64,000 nt of DNA, taken from Chryseobacterium sp. Marseille-Q5410. GTDB lineage: Bacteria > Bacteroidota > Bacteroidia > Flavobacteriales > Weeksellaceae. The notes under the pieces are model-generated. The model searched no databases. It had not been told where the DNA came from and was given only the letters and a program-made list of their open reading frames with translations. Below, piece after piece: positions 18,138-26,550 of the stretch. Made by a program: the position numbers and the translations under genes. The stretch spans positions 1,364,001 to 1,428,000 of the forward strand of contig CAMPOT010000001.1 of assembly GCA_946892665.1 (NCBI GenBank), given 5' to 3'. Each line of letters opens with the position of its first letter. Position 1 is the stretch's first letter.

Positions 18138-18680
18138 TTATTTTTTCTTGTTCACCAATTTTACCGTCATCATAATGGCAATAACCAGAAAGAAAAACCC
18201 TACAATTAATTGCCACCAATAATCAATCACCATAGATTTTAATATCACCGTAAATACGACTAGAAACAGGATGAAAGTTGCAATTTCGTTTGCTTGCCGA
18301 AGTTTGATGTTTGCAATGAGTAAAGTATTTCCGGCGAGAATTTTCATTTGTAAAACTTTTTTCCAGCACCAGAAATGATAGAATGCTAGTCCAACTAAAA
18401 AGGTTAGTTTCAGGTGGAACCAAGGCGTTTGCATTAATCCGAAATTTAGAAGAATCATCGTTATACCACTTGCAAGCATGATGATTCCTGCCGGAACGGT
18501 GATGATATTCCATAATCTTCTCGCCATGAAAATGTATTGTTCTCGTAGGATTTGTTTTTTTTGATCCTCAAAACTGTCGGTGTCTTTATAATAAACGAAC
18601 AGCCGAACCAGGTAAAAAATTCCTGCGAAATAACTCACCATGAAAATGATGTGAATGGCTTTGATAATGGTATAAAGCAT
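18138..18680 (-). CDS. hemJ: HemJ/CopD-type membrane protein, probable protoporphyrinogen IX oxidase
   Basis: HemJ oxidises protoporphyrinogen IX in heme synthesis. The protein has 180 residues and about five membrane helices. HemJ-like features are AIHIIFMVSYFAGIFYLVRL at the start, PWFHLKLTFL with a conserved His in the middle, and KLRQANEIATFIL near the end. CopD-like copper proteins share the fold, so a CopD role is the alternative. It is first in a run with gldF and gldG and has a consensus -7 box. Confidence 0.78.
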   Translation of the reverse strand: MLYTIIKAIHIIFMVSYFAGIFYLVRLFVYYKDTDSFEDQKKQILREQYIFMARRLWNIITVPAGIIMLASGITMILLNFGLMQTPWFHLKLTFLVGLAFYHFWCWKKVLQMKILAGNTLLIANIKLRQANEIATFILFLVVFTVILKSMVIDYWWQLIVGFFFLVIAIMMTVKLVNKKK

Positions 18681-18696
18681 CTGAAAAATTTATGTG

Positions 18697-18704
18697 CAAA
18701 GATA
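18697..18704 (-). promoter_or_regulatory. -7 promoter box of hemJ-gldF-gldG
   Basis: TATCTTTG on the minus strand, a canonical Bacteroidota -7 box, lies 16 bases before the hemJ ATG. Confidence 0.65.
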
Positions 18705-18831
18705 AAAGATTTATGCTTAGGAAATGGTATTGATATGATCGACTTCTTTTTAATGTTAAAATTGTTTTATAAATAGCAAGTTCGATTTTTTTTTAGTTTT
18801 TTTGTAATCTAATAATATTTAATATATCAAT

Positions 18832-20991
18832 ATGAAAAGAATTTTCCAATTGTGTTTTGGTTTGGCTTTTTTCACATTCGGTTTTTCTCAGGAATTAAAA
18901 CCGGTTGCTGAAAAAGTGAAAAACGCGCACGTTGCCAACAAAACTTTTGTAAAGTACAGTCCCTTCACTGTGGATTCGTCACCGAATAAGCAGGTTGCTT
19001 ACCGCGCTGCAGCAGAAGGTATTACAGTAATGAAACTGCAAAAATCTGAATTACTGAGGATTAATACAGAAAAACCTGATGCTTTAGAAATGGATTTTCC
19101 TTTTGAAGGGAAAACCATTACGGTAGAATTAGTGAAAAATAATTTTTTCACTCATGATTTTAAAGTTAATACTGATAAAGGCTACATCAATTACGCGCCG
19201 GGAGTGTATTATCAGGGAATTGTGAAAGGTGATCAGGAATCTCTTGTAGCCATTAGTTTTTTCAAAGATGATATTGTTGGAGTTACTTCCATTAAAAATA
19301 TTGGGAACATTGTTATCGGTAAATCCAAAAACGCTGATGAATTTGTTTCCTATAATGACCAAAAACTGAAAGGCGATAATCCTTTTTCTTGCTCCGCAGA
19401 TGAGTTGGTTGAAAATCAAAAATTGGCAGCTCCATCTTTCGATCCGAAAACGATGACGGCAAAGAAAACCGATAACTGTGTGAGAATTTATTATGAAGCA
19501 GGTTACGGACCATACACCCAAAATGGTTCAAACTTTACTACAACGACCAACTGGGTAACTTCAATGCACAATAATATTTCTACACTGTATGCAAATGACG
19601 GAATTACTGTCGCTTTAAGTGAAATTATGGTTTGGACAAGTACCGATCCTTATTCAGGAACTCCATCCAATATCTTGAATCAGTTCAGAAATACAAGAAC
19701 ATCATTTAATGGTGATGTTGCTCAGTTATTGAGAAATCCTGCTACCACAAGTATTGCTTGGGTGAACGCTTTGTGCAGCAGTTATAAATATTCTTATTCA
19801 GGAGTTAATTTCAGCTATCAGAATGTTCCTACGTATTCATGGAATATCGAAGCAATGACCCATGAGATTGGACATAATTTAGGATCTCCGCATACGCATG
19901 CCTGCAACTGGAACGGAAACAATACTGCGATTGATGGTTGTGGACCAGCTTCCGGAAATAATGAAGGTTGTGACGCTCCACTTCCTACCGGAACCGGAGG
20001 TACGATTATGAGTTATTGCCATTTGGTTTCATCTGTGGGAATTAATTTTGCCAACGGATTTGGTCCTCAACCGGGTGCTTTGATTAGAGCTACCGTGAAC
20101 TCAAAAGGATGTCTAGGTACAGATTGTGTGACATCATGTGAATCTACCATTACCGGACTTACTTTGAGTAATGTTACAACCAATTCTGCTACCGCTACTA
20201 TTGTGGATAATGTAGCGACAAGCTGGAAGTATAAACTTGCTAAAATGGACGGAACCGTAATTACTTCCGGTACTACTGCGAATAAAGTTTTGCAGTTCAA
20301 TAATTTAGATGAAGGAACTTATTATACAGTAGCTGTAGGAACTGAATGTTCAGGGCCTCAAGCTTTTGCTTATGAACAACTTATTCTTACCGATGCAAAC
20401 TGGTGTGGCGGCATTGCGTTTACCGATCCAGGAGGTCCCGATGCTAATTACGGAGACAATCAAATTATAACCAAAACTTTCTATCCTGCGAATTCAAATG
20501 ATAAGTTGAAGCTTACCTTTACTCAATTTGATACAGAAGCCGGATATGATTATATGAATGTTTATAATGGGCCAACGACAGGCTCCCCAAGATTTACGGG
20601 AGGTACACAACTTTCCGGAACTACAATTCCAGGTCCATTTACATCTACCCATGCTACCGGCGCGATTACCGTAAGATTTATTTCGGATGCCGGCGCTACC
20701 GCAGCAGGTTGGAACGCTACTTTTGAATGTACTACCTTGGCTACAGGCGAAACTACGGCTATAAATTCCGTAAGCATCACTCAATCATCGGTAAAAGGAA
20801 TTTTCGATATCAAATCTAAAGATAAAATTCTTTCTTACTCAGTGTTTGATGCATCCGGTAAATTGGTGAAAAATAACGTGAATGCTAATTCAACTGATGA
20901 AAAAGTGGATCTTAGCGCTTTCCCGAAAGGAACTTACATGTTAAGCGTTACCACTTCAAAAGAAACGGTTACCAAAAAAGTTATCAGATAA
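18832..20991 (+). CDS. Secreted reprolysin-like zinc metalloprotease with CUB domain and T9SS tail
   Basis: The protein has 719 residues: a signal peptide (ending FFTFGFSQ), a propeptide-like region to about 200, a metzincin domain with HEIGHNLGSPH (His344, Glu345, His348, His354), a short Fn3-like stretch at about 440-520, a CUB-like domain at about 524-632 (WCGG, YDYMNVYNG, GWNATFEC), and a C-terminal sorting tail ending TVTKKVIR. It is predicted to degrade proteins outside the cell after T9SS export. It is a single gene with a strong terminator. No convincing -7 box was found upstream. Confidence 0.9.
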   Translation: MKRIFQLCFGLAFFTFGFSQELKPVAEKVKNAHVANKTFVKYSPFTVDSSPNKQVAYRAAAEGITVMKLQKSELLRINTEKPDALEMDFPFEGKTITVELVKNNFFTHDFKVNTDKGYINYAPGVYYQGIVKGDQESLVAISFFKDDIVGVTSIKNIGNIVIGKSKNADEFVSYNDQKLKGDNPFSCSADELVENQKLAAPSFDPKTMTAKKTDNCVRIYYEAGYGPYTQNGSNFTTTTNWVTSMHNNISTLYANDGITVALSEIMVWTSTDPYSGTPSNILNQFRNTRTSFNGDVAQLLRNPATTSIAWVNALCSSYKYSYSGVNFSYQNVPTYSWNIEAMTHEIGHNLGSPHTHACNWNGNNTAIDGCGPASGNNEGCDAPLPTGTGGTIMSYCHLVSSVGINFANGFGPQPGALIRATVNSKGCLGTDCVTSCESTITGLTLSNVTTNSATATIVDNVATSWKYKLAKMDGTVITSGTTANKVLQFNNLDEGTYYTVAVGTECSGPQAFAYEQLILTDANWCGGIAFTDPGGPDANYGDNQIITKTFYPANSNDKLKLTFTQFDTEAGYDYMNVYNGPTTGSPRFTGGTQLSGTTIPGPFTSTHATGAITVRFISDAGATAAGWNATFECTTLATGETTAINSVSITQSSVKGIFDIKSKDKILSYSVFDASGKLVKNNVNANSTDEKVDLSAFPKGTYMLSVTTSKETVTKKVIR

Positions 20992-21009
20992 AATTTTGTG
21001 CTCAATGAA

Positions 21010-21038
21010 AAAGCCGTCTCGAAAGAGGCGGCTTTTTT
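21010..21038. terminator. Bidirectional terminator after the reprolysin-like protease
   Basis: An 11-bp stem AAAGCCGTCTC/GAGGCGGCTTT (one wobble) with a GAAA tetraloop has T-runs on both strands. It also serves the convergent SAM hydrolase gene. Confidence 0.85.
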
Positions 21039-21054
21039 ATTTTTTTAATGAAAA

Positions 21055-21882
21055 TTAAAGAAATTCAATATATATACTTTCTCCAACCTTCATTCCGAAC
21101 AAGGTTTTTGCACCATTTTGGCTATTTCCTTTGTAAATTGTGAGTTCCAGTAAACCGGCATCATTGAAGATTGCTACCGATTTGCCGTGATATTCGTGCT
21201 CATTTTGCCAGTCGCTGATAAACTCGGTATATTGATTGTAAATTCTGGAAAGTGCCAAATTTCTGAACTTCACGATGAAATTTTCATAACTAACACCATT
21301 TTTTTCGAAGAATTTTTTGCTGATATTAGAAATAACGTTTCCGAAATTATCGATATACATGATTTCTCCGATAATCATTTTTTCGCTTTCATTAAAAACT
21401 GGTCTTGGAAACGAGAGTTGCTTAGGACTTTCGTATTTTCTTCCGATAACTTCCGGTAAACCACCATTTCTTAAGTGAACCGCTGCGGGTGCAAAAATAT
21501 CAGTAGACGTGAAATTAACTTCATCATCAAATCGATTGTTAAAAGTGATTTCGTACACAGCTTCCGGCTTGATGTCGTAGAAAATTAAACTTAATACTCC
21601 ATTATCTGCCGCAATAAAATAATGCCCATCTGCTTGATATAGAATGCATTTTCTGTCCTTGGTATAAAAGCTATCTACCGCAATGATATGAACAGTGCCT
21701 TTCGGGAAAAAAGAATAGGCATTTCTTACGATGTACGCAGTTTGAAGAAGGTTGTAGGCCTGGATTTCATGGGAAATATCTATAATTTTTACATTTTCAT
21801 TTAAGCTCAGGATTTTTCCCTTCACAGAAGGAACCCTGTGATCTACCAATCCGTAATCTGATGTGAATGTAATAATAGACAT
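21055..21882 (-). CDS. S-adenosyl-L-methionine hydrolase (adenosine-forming), DUF62 family
   Basis: The DUF62 family includes fluorinases and chlorinases, but most bacterial members use water to cleave SAM into adenosine and methionine. The 275-residue protein starts with the family segment ITFTSDYGLVDHRVPSVKG and has HIIAVDSFY and AADNGVLS further on, then a C-terminal beta-barrel. Halogenase function is unlikely on general grounds but cannot be excluded from sequence alone. It has its own -7 box and shares a terminator. Confidence 0.85.
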   Translation of the reverse strand: MSIITFTSDYGLVDHRVPSVKGKILSLNENVKIIDISHEIQAYNLLQTAYIVRNAYSFFPKGTVHIIAVDSFYTKDRKCILYQADGHYFIAADNGVLSLIFYDIKPEAVYEITFNNRFDDEVNFTSTDIFAPAAVHLRNGGLPEVIGRKYESPKQLSFPRPVFNESEKMIIGEIMYIDNFGNVISNISKKFFEKNGVSYENFIVKFRNLALSRIYNQYTEFISDWQNEHEYHGKSVAIFNDAGLLELTIYKGNSQNGAKTLFGMKVGESIYIEFL

Positions 21883-21901
21883 GACGATTTGTAAAGAGCC
21901 G

Positions 21902-21909
21902 CAAATTTA
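21902..21909 (-). promoter_or_regulatory. -7 promoter box of the SAM hydrolase gene
   Basis: TAAATTTG on the minus strand lies 19 bases before the ATG at 21882. Confidence 0.6.
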
Positions 21910-22012
21910 GTTTAAAAAAAATATTTTTCTTCTCGTTGTGGAAAATAAAAATGTCGTATTTGAAATTATTTCGATAATTTTAGAGAAAATATTAATATTA
22001 AAGGACACTTAA

Positions 22013-22972
22013 ATGTTTGAACTGAACTACGAAATTACAGGCATCGATGCCAAAACTTTTTACGGAGTTAATAATCAGTATTTCAATCTTTTAAAATCGA
22101 CTTTTCCGACCCTTAAAATTACAGGAAGAGATCATTTTATCTTTGCTTTGGGAAACAATGAAGCACTCGATGTACTGAAAAATAAGCTTGATGATATTGT
22201 AAGCTTCATCTCTAAACACCATTCAATCTCTTTAAAAGATGTAGAAAACATTCTGAATATTAAAAATGAGACGGAGAAACAGCTGGTTTTTGATCAGGAT
22301 ATCATCGTAAAAGGGGTGAACGGAAAAGTCATCAAAGCCAAAACTACCAATCTGAAAAAACTCGTAAAAGAATGCGAGAAAAAAGATATGGTTTTCGCAA
22401 TAGGACCTGCGGGAACCGGAAAAACCTATACCAGCGTTGCATTGGCAGCAAAGGCCTTGCGCGATAAGGAAGTAAAAAGAATTATCCTCACAAGACCAGC
22501 AGTGGAAGCAGGCGAAAGTTTGGGATTTCTTCCGGGAGATTTAAAAGAGAAACTGGATCCCTATTTACAGCCGCTTTACGATGCACTTCGCGATATGATT
22601 CCGCACGAAAAACTCGAAGGATTTATTGAGAAAAAAGTAATTGAAGTTGCTCCGTTGGCTTTTATGCGTGGGCGGACTCTGGACGAAGCATTCGTAATCC
22701 TCGACGAAGCACAGAATACAACGCATTCTCAAATGAAAATGTTCCTTACCCGAATGGGAATGAATGCGAAATTCATCATCACCGGTGATCCGAGTCAGGT
22801 GGATTTACCATTAAAGCAAAAATCTGGTTTGAAGGAAGCGATGAGAATCTTGAAAGATGTACAGGAAATTGGTTTTGTACACCTTACCGAAGAAGATGTG
22901 GTAAGACATCCGGTAGTTCGAAAAATTATTAACGCTTACGGAAATGAAGAGAAAAGACAGAGAGAAGAGTAA
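22013..22972 (+). CDS. phoH: PhoH family ATPase
   Basis: PhoH proteins are cytosolic ATPases linked to RNA metabolism and, in some bacteria, phosphate starvation. The P-loop GPAGTGKT lies near residue 130 and the Walker B segment VILDEAQN near residue 230. The N-terminal extension of about 100 residues resembles PhoH-like rather than PhoH2 (PIN-fused) proteins. The length of 319 residues is normal. It is monocistronic. A TAATTTTA at 21975-21982 may be its -7 box. Confidence 0.9.
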   Translation: MFELNYEITGIDAKTFYGVNNQYFNLLKSTFPTLKITGRDHFIFALGNNEALDVLKNKLDDIVSFISKHHSISLKDVENILNIKNETEKQLVFDQDIIVKGVNGKVIKAKTTNLKKLVKECEKKDMVFAIGPAGTGKTYTSVALAAKALRDKEVKRIILTRPAVEAGESLGFLPGDLKEKLDPYLQPLYDALRDMIPHEKLEGFIEKKVIEVAPLAFMRGRTLDEAFVILDEAQNTTHSQMKMFLTRMGMNAKFIITGDPSQVDLPLKQKSGLKEAMRILKDVQEIGFVHLTEEDVVRHPVVRKIINAYGNEEKRQREE

Positions 22973-23012
22973 CTGATGATAAAAGTCATGTTAAAGAAAT
23001 GTTAAATTAATT

Positions 23013-23020
23013 TATCTTTG
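23013..23020 (+). promoter_or_regulatory. -7 promoter box of the barrel gene at 23043
   Basis: TATCTTTG, a canonical -7 box, lies 22 bases before the ATG. Confidence 0.65.
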
Positions 23021-23042
23021 CAGCCAAATTAAATTAAAAATT

Positions 23043-23642
23043 ATGAAAAAATTAATGCTAGTTGGGGCTTTGGCACTTTTCGCGGCTGTAAATGCACAAA
23101 CTGAAAAAGGATCTTGGGTAATCGGTGGATCTACAACGGTTGGATTTAACAATGTGTCAACAAAGTATTCAGCAGGAAATAGTTCTTCTACAGAACCTTC
23201 TGTTTCTACATTTACCTTAACACCTTCATTTGGGTATTTTGTACAGGATAAACTTGCTGTAGGTTTAGATTTAGGTTTTGTTTCTATGAGCCAAAAAGAT
23301 GGTGATTATAAATATACAGCAAATACTTTATCTGCAATGCCTACAGTGACTTATTATTTCAAATCGGCTACTAACCTTGTCCCTTATTTGGGTGCAGGTG
23401 TAGGTTATGCATCAACAAAATTAACTGAAAAATACGACGGTGAATCTGAATCAGAAACTGTTGATGGTCTCGCGTGGAAAGCAAAAGGCGGTTTGGTATA
23501 TCTAATCAACCAAAATATCGGAGTTGATTTAGGAGCTTCATACAACCAATATTCTAACAAAGAAACTGTAATGGGAACAGATTATAAAACTACCGTAGGT
23601 ACTTTTGGTATTAACGTAGGTTTCACTGTTTTCTTAAAATAA
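23043..23642 (+). CDS. Outer-membrane beta-barrel protein
   Basis: The 199-residue protein has a signal peptide (MKKLMLVGALALFAAVNAQ) followed by alternating amphipathic strands with aromatic ends (FTLTPSFGYF, TVTYYFK, ending FGINVGFTVFLK). This is the pattern of a small eight- or ten-strand barrel. The final aromatic-rich strand fits BAM recognition. It is probably an abundant structural barrel, and no ligand can be proposed. It has its own promoter and terminator. Confidence 0.82.
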   Translation: MKKLMLVGALALFAAVNAQTEKGSWVIGGSTTVGFNNVSTKYSAGNSSSTEPSVSTFTLTPSFGYFVQDKLAVGLDLGFVSMSQKDGDYKYTANTLSAMPTVTYYFKSATNLVPYLGAGVGYASTKLTEKYDGESESETVDGLAWKAKGGLVYLINQNIGVDLGASYNQYSNKETVMGTDYKTTVGTFGINVGFTVFLK

Positions 23643-23662
23643 GAATTTTTAGTAAGTTCATT

Positions 23663-23693
23663 ATTCCGTTTCGTAAGAAGCGGGATTTTTTTT
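23663..23693 (+). terminator. Terminator after the barrel gene at 23043
   Basis: A 10-bp stem ATTCCGTTTC/GAAGCGGGAT with two wobble pairs is followed by eight T. Confidence 0.7.
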
Positions 23694-23731
23694 ATTATTA
23701 AATTAATTTTCCACGAATAATCGGACTCATC

Positions 23732-23763
23732 TTTTGTAGTCGATGTTTTAATTGATATTTTTG
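23732..23763 (+). promoter_or_regulatory. Promoter (-33 and -7) of the barrel gene at 23781
   Basis: TTTTG (23732-23736), 19 bases, then TATTTTTG (23756-23763): one of the best complete Bacteroidota promoters in the window. Confidence 0.75.
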
Positions 23764-23780
23764 ATGAAAATTAAAAATTT

Positions 23781-24272
23781 ATGAAAAGAGTAGTACTGGC
23801 TTTCGCCATGATGATGTTTGGGCTTACGAATGCTCAGGTTAAATTTGGGATTAACGGTGGATTTTCGTCGGCTGTAGTTTCTGATGATTTTGATGAGCTT
23901 ACTGCAGGTTATTATGCAGGAGTTTTTACAGAATTCGGAATTCCTGGTTTTGCCAAAATGCAACCGGCCGTTAATTATGTGAAATTTAAAGATGATTCTT
24001 ATCTGCAGATTCCGGTGATAATGAAATTTTATTTCCTGCCGAAAGTAAATGTGCAGTTGGGTCCGCAATTCGCTTTTAGATTAGATGATGTTCCAGATAC
24101 CATCAACAAAACGAATTTTGGCGCAGCCGTTGGTTTGGGAGCTGATTTGTTTTCCGGTTTGTTGATTGAAGCGCGGTATGCATTCCAGTTGAATAATGCG
24201 TTCAACAGCCCTGCAACAGGAGAGAAATTGCATTTCAACTTATTTAATGTAGGTTTAGGTTTGCGACTTTAA
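23781..24272 (+). CDS. Outer-membrane beta-barrel (porin-like) protein
   Basis: The 163-residue protein has a signal peptide (ending FGLTNAQ) and a mature start VKFGINGGFSSAV very like the first gene of the window. Later strands include YLQIPVIMKFYF, VQLGPQFAFRL and a final FNLFNVGLGLRL. It fits the small OMP_b-brl_2 barrel family. It lies next to another barrel gene but has a separate promoter and terminator, so the two are not an operon. Confidence 0.82.
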   Translation: MKRVVLAFAMMMFGLTNAQVKFGINGGFSSAVVSDDFDELTAGYYAGVFTEFGIPGFAKMQPAVNYVKFKDDSYLQIPVIMKFYFLPKVNVQLGPQFAFRLDDVPDTINKTNFGAAVGLGADLFSGLLIEARYAFQLNNAFNSPATGEKLHFNLFNVGLGLRL

Positions 24273-24294
24273 TATGATTAAAAAATATCTCACA

Positions 24295-24326
24295 AAAAAT
24301 CCCGAATCATTCAATTCGGGATTTTT
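24295..24326. terminator. Bidirectional terminator between the barrel gene and ffh
   Basis: A perfect 11-bp stem AAATCCCGAAT/ATTCGGGATTT with a 6-base loop is flanked by A's and T's between convergent genes. Confidence 0.85.
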
Positions 24327-24352
24327 ATTTTGAAATTCTAGAAATTTAAAGT

Positions 24353-25720
24353 TTATCTGCCGAACAGGTTGCCACCCATTCCTGGCATTTTTGGCATTCC
24401 TTTACTCATCATTTCCATTATTTGTTTTCCTTGTGGACCTTGCATCATTTTCATCATTTTACCCATTTGGTCAAATTGTTTCATTAAAGCATTTACGTCT
24501 TCAATTTTTCTTCCCGCACCTTTAGCGATACGATTTTTTCTTTGGGTATTGATGATGGATGGTCGTCTTCTTTCCTCCGGCGTCATCGAGTGGATAATGG
24601 CTTCGATGTGCTTGAAAGCATCATCCTGAATGTCCACATCTTTTATTGCTTTTCCAACTCCTGGAATCATTCCCATCAAATCTTTCATATTTCCCATTTT
24701 TTTGATTTGGTTGATCTGTTTTAGGAAATCATCAAAACCAAACTCGTTTTTGGCAATTTTTTTGTGAAGTTTTTTAGCTTCCTCCTCATCAAATTGCTCC
24801 TGAGCTCTTTCAACAAGGGAAACAACGTCACCCATTCCCAGGATTCTGTCTGCCATTCTTTCCGGATAGAAAACATCCAGCGCTTCCATTTTTTCACCGG
24901 TTGAAATGAATTTAATAGGCTTTTCAACCACGGAACGAATTGTTAGAGCCGCTCCACCACGGGTATCACCATCTAATTTCGTCAAAACAACTCCGTCGAA
25001 ATTTAATGCGTCGTTGAACGCTTTTGCGGTATTCACAGCATCTTGCCCGGTCATGGAATCTACCACGAACAAAGTTTCCTGAGGTTTAATGAAGTAATGA
25101 ACTGATTTTATTTCGTTCATCATTTGCTCGTCAATCGCCAATCGACCTGCGGTATCTACAATCACTACATCGTGGTTGTTTTCTTTCGCAAATTTCACGG
25201 CATTTTCAGCAATAGAAGATGGGTTTACAGCGCCTTCTTCCGTATAAACAGGAGTACCTATTTGGGTTCCTAAAACTTTCAATTGTTCTATCGCGGCTGG
25301 TCTGTAGACGTCACAAGCCACCAATAGAGGTTTTTTGTTTCTTTTTTGTTTAAGATAATTTGCCAATTTTCCCGAGAAAGTGGTTTTACCGGAACCCTGT
25401 AATCCAGCAATTAAAATTACGCTTGGTTTCCCGGAAAGGTTGATTCCTTCCTGGGTACCGCCCATTAATTTTACCAATTCATCGTGAACGATTTTGGTCA
25501 TCAGCTGTCCCGGAGTTAAGCTGGTTAAAACATTTTGTCCTAAAGCTTTTTCCTGAACTCTTTTGGTTAAATCTTTTGCAACTTTATAATTAACATCAGC
25601 ATCCACCAAAGCGCGGCGGATTTCTTTTACGGTTTCTGCAACGTTGATTTCAGTAATTTTCCCGCGTCCGGAAATATTATGAAGTGCCTTATCTAACTTA
25701 TCCTGTAAACTATTGAACAT
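24353..25720 (-). CDS. ffh: Signal recognition particle protein Ffh
   Basis: Ffh is the GTPase of the signal recognition particle, which targets nascent membrane proteins to FtsY and the Sec translocon. N and G domains are present: GLQGSGKTT near residue 108, DTAGR near 190 and TKLDGD near 248. The methionine-rich M domain that binds 4.5S RNA and signal peptides ends KGMPKMPGMGGNLFGR. The length of 455 residues is normal. The 4.5S RNA gene was not found here. Confidence 0.96.
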   Translation of the reverse strand: MFNSLQDKLDKALHNISGRGKITEINVAETVKEIRRALVDADVNYKVAKDLTKRVQEKALGQNVLTSLTPGQLMTKIVHDELVKLMGGTQEGINLSGKPSVILIAGLQGSGKTTFSGKLANYLKQKRNKKPLLVACDVYRPAAIEQLKVLGTQIGTPVYTEEGAVNPSSIAENAVKFAKENNHDVVIVDTAGRLAIDEQMMNEIKSVHYFIKPQETLFVVDSMTGQDAVNTAKAFNDALNFDGVVLTKLDGDTRGGAALTIRSVVEKPIKFISTGEKMEALDVFYPERMADRILGMGDVVSLVERAQEQFDEEEAKKLHKKIAKNEFGFDDFLKQINQIKKMGNMKDLMGMIPGVGKAIKDVDIQDDAFKHIEAIIHSMTPEERRRPSIINTQRKNRIAKGAGRKIEDVNALMKQFDQMGKMMKMMQGPQGKQIMEMMSKGMPKMPGMGGNLFGR

Positions 25721-25740
25721 TGTTTTTTATTTAAGATGCG

Positions 25741-25748
25741 CAAAAATA
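25741..25748 (-). promoter_or_regulatory. -7 promoter box of ffh
   Basis: TATTTTTG on the minus strand lies 20 bases before the ffh ATG. Confidence 0.6.
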
Positions 25749-25801
25749 CAGAAATTTGATGAATTTTAAAATTCTAAATTTTTCTATTGTCTTATAATCA
25801 T

Positions 25802-25809
25802 TAGATTTG
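25802..25809 (+). promoter_or_regulatory. -7 promoter box of the atp locus
   Basis: TAGATTTG lies 16 bases before the atpZ ATG at 25826. No clear -33 element. Confidence 0.55.
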
Positions 25810-25825
25810 CAAAAATGTAAACAAG

Positions 25826-26104
25826 ATGTCCGACGAAAAATCGACCGAAGAGAAGTTCAGCAACGAAGACAAAGAAAACTTCGAAATGAATGGTTTGAGG
25901 CAGTATGGCGTTTACTCAGCGATTGTTTTTCAAATGCTCGCAACGATGGGACTCGCTTTTTGGGGTGGCAAAAAAATAAATGATCATTTCGAAATTGAAA
26001 GAAATCTTTTGACGATTGCGATAGGTTTTTTGGGAATGGGACTTGCGTTTTATAATCTTCTTCATCAGCTAAAAAATATTCAGAATAATGAAAATAAAAA
26101 GTAA
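25826..26104 (+). CDS. atpZ: AtpZ/AtpI family protein
   Basis: A small protein (92 residues) with a charged N-terminus and two membrane helices (YSAIVFQMLATMGLAFWGGK and LLTIAIGFLGMGLAFYNLLH). This matches the AtpZ/AtpI family that heads many F-ATPase operons and is thought to help c-ring assembly or magnesium supply. It is first in the locus and overlaps the next gene by 17 bases, so translation is probably coupled. Confidence 0.82.
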   Translation: MSDEKSTEEKFSNEDKENFEMNGLRQYGVYSAIVFQMLATMGLAFWGGKKINDHFEIERNLLTIAIGFLGMGLAFYNLLHQLKNIQNNENKK

Positions 26105-26486
26105 TACCATCTATATAATTTTGTTTTTTATAATGTTTGCCTTGCATTTTTTTATTTGGCAAAACTTAAATATAGGTTTTGAAACCACTTTTATTAAGTA
26201 TTATTTGTTTCTTACCTTACTTTTTATGATGGTTGTAACGGTAATTTCAATCATCAAAAAAATATATCCAAATTATGTGGGATTCGGATTTATGGGTTTG
26301 GTGATGTTTAAATTAATGCTGATGTTGCTGGTAATGAAGAAACTTAATTTAAATGAAGTTCCCAATTACAAGGTTCATTTCATTATACCGTATTTAATCG
26401 CTTTGGTGCTGGAAACATTGTATGCGGTAAAAATAATTCAGAATGTGGAGGTTTCCGAAACCCCGAAAGATGAAAAAAATCAGTAA
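26088..26486 (+). CDS. Four-helix membrane protein of the ATP synthase locus, unknown function
   Basis: The 132-residue protein has four predicted membrane helices (around residues 8-28, 38-58, 66-86 and 98-118) and a short charged tail (SETPKDEKNQ). I do not recognise a characterised family with certainty; it may correspond to DUF6168. It sits between atpZ and atpB and overlaps atpZ. This is where other bacteria encode AtpI, so a role in ATP synthase assembly is a reasonable inference but unproven. Confidence 0.75.
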   Translation: MKIKSNTIYIILFFIMFALHFFIWQNLNIGFETTFIKYYLFLTLLFMMVVTVISIIKKIYPNYVGFGFMGLVMFKLMLMLLVMKKLNLNEVPNYKVHFIIPYLIALVLETLYAVKIIQNVEVSETPKDEKNQ

Positions 26487-26517
26487 AAAAGGATTTTTAT
26501 ATTATGATTATTTATCC

Positions 26518-26525
26518 TATTTTTG
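26518..26525 (+). promoter_or_regulatory. Internal -7 promoter box before atpB
   Basis: TATTTTTG lies 25 bases before the atpB ATG, suggesting that atpB onward can be transcribed independently of atpZ. Confidence 0.55.
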
Positions 26526-26550
26526 CAAAACTTTAAAATAAGATATAGCA

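Noticed and set aside
21055-21882. Fluorinase or chlorinase
   Set aside because: The DUF62 family is dominated by SAM hydrolases, and nothing in the neighbourhood suggests halogenated metabolite synthesis.
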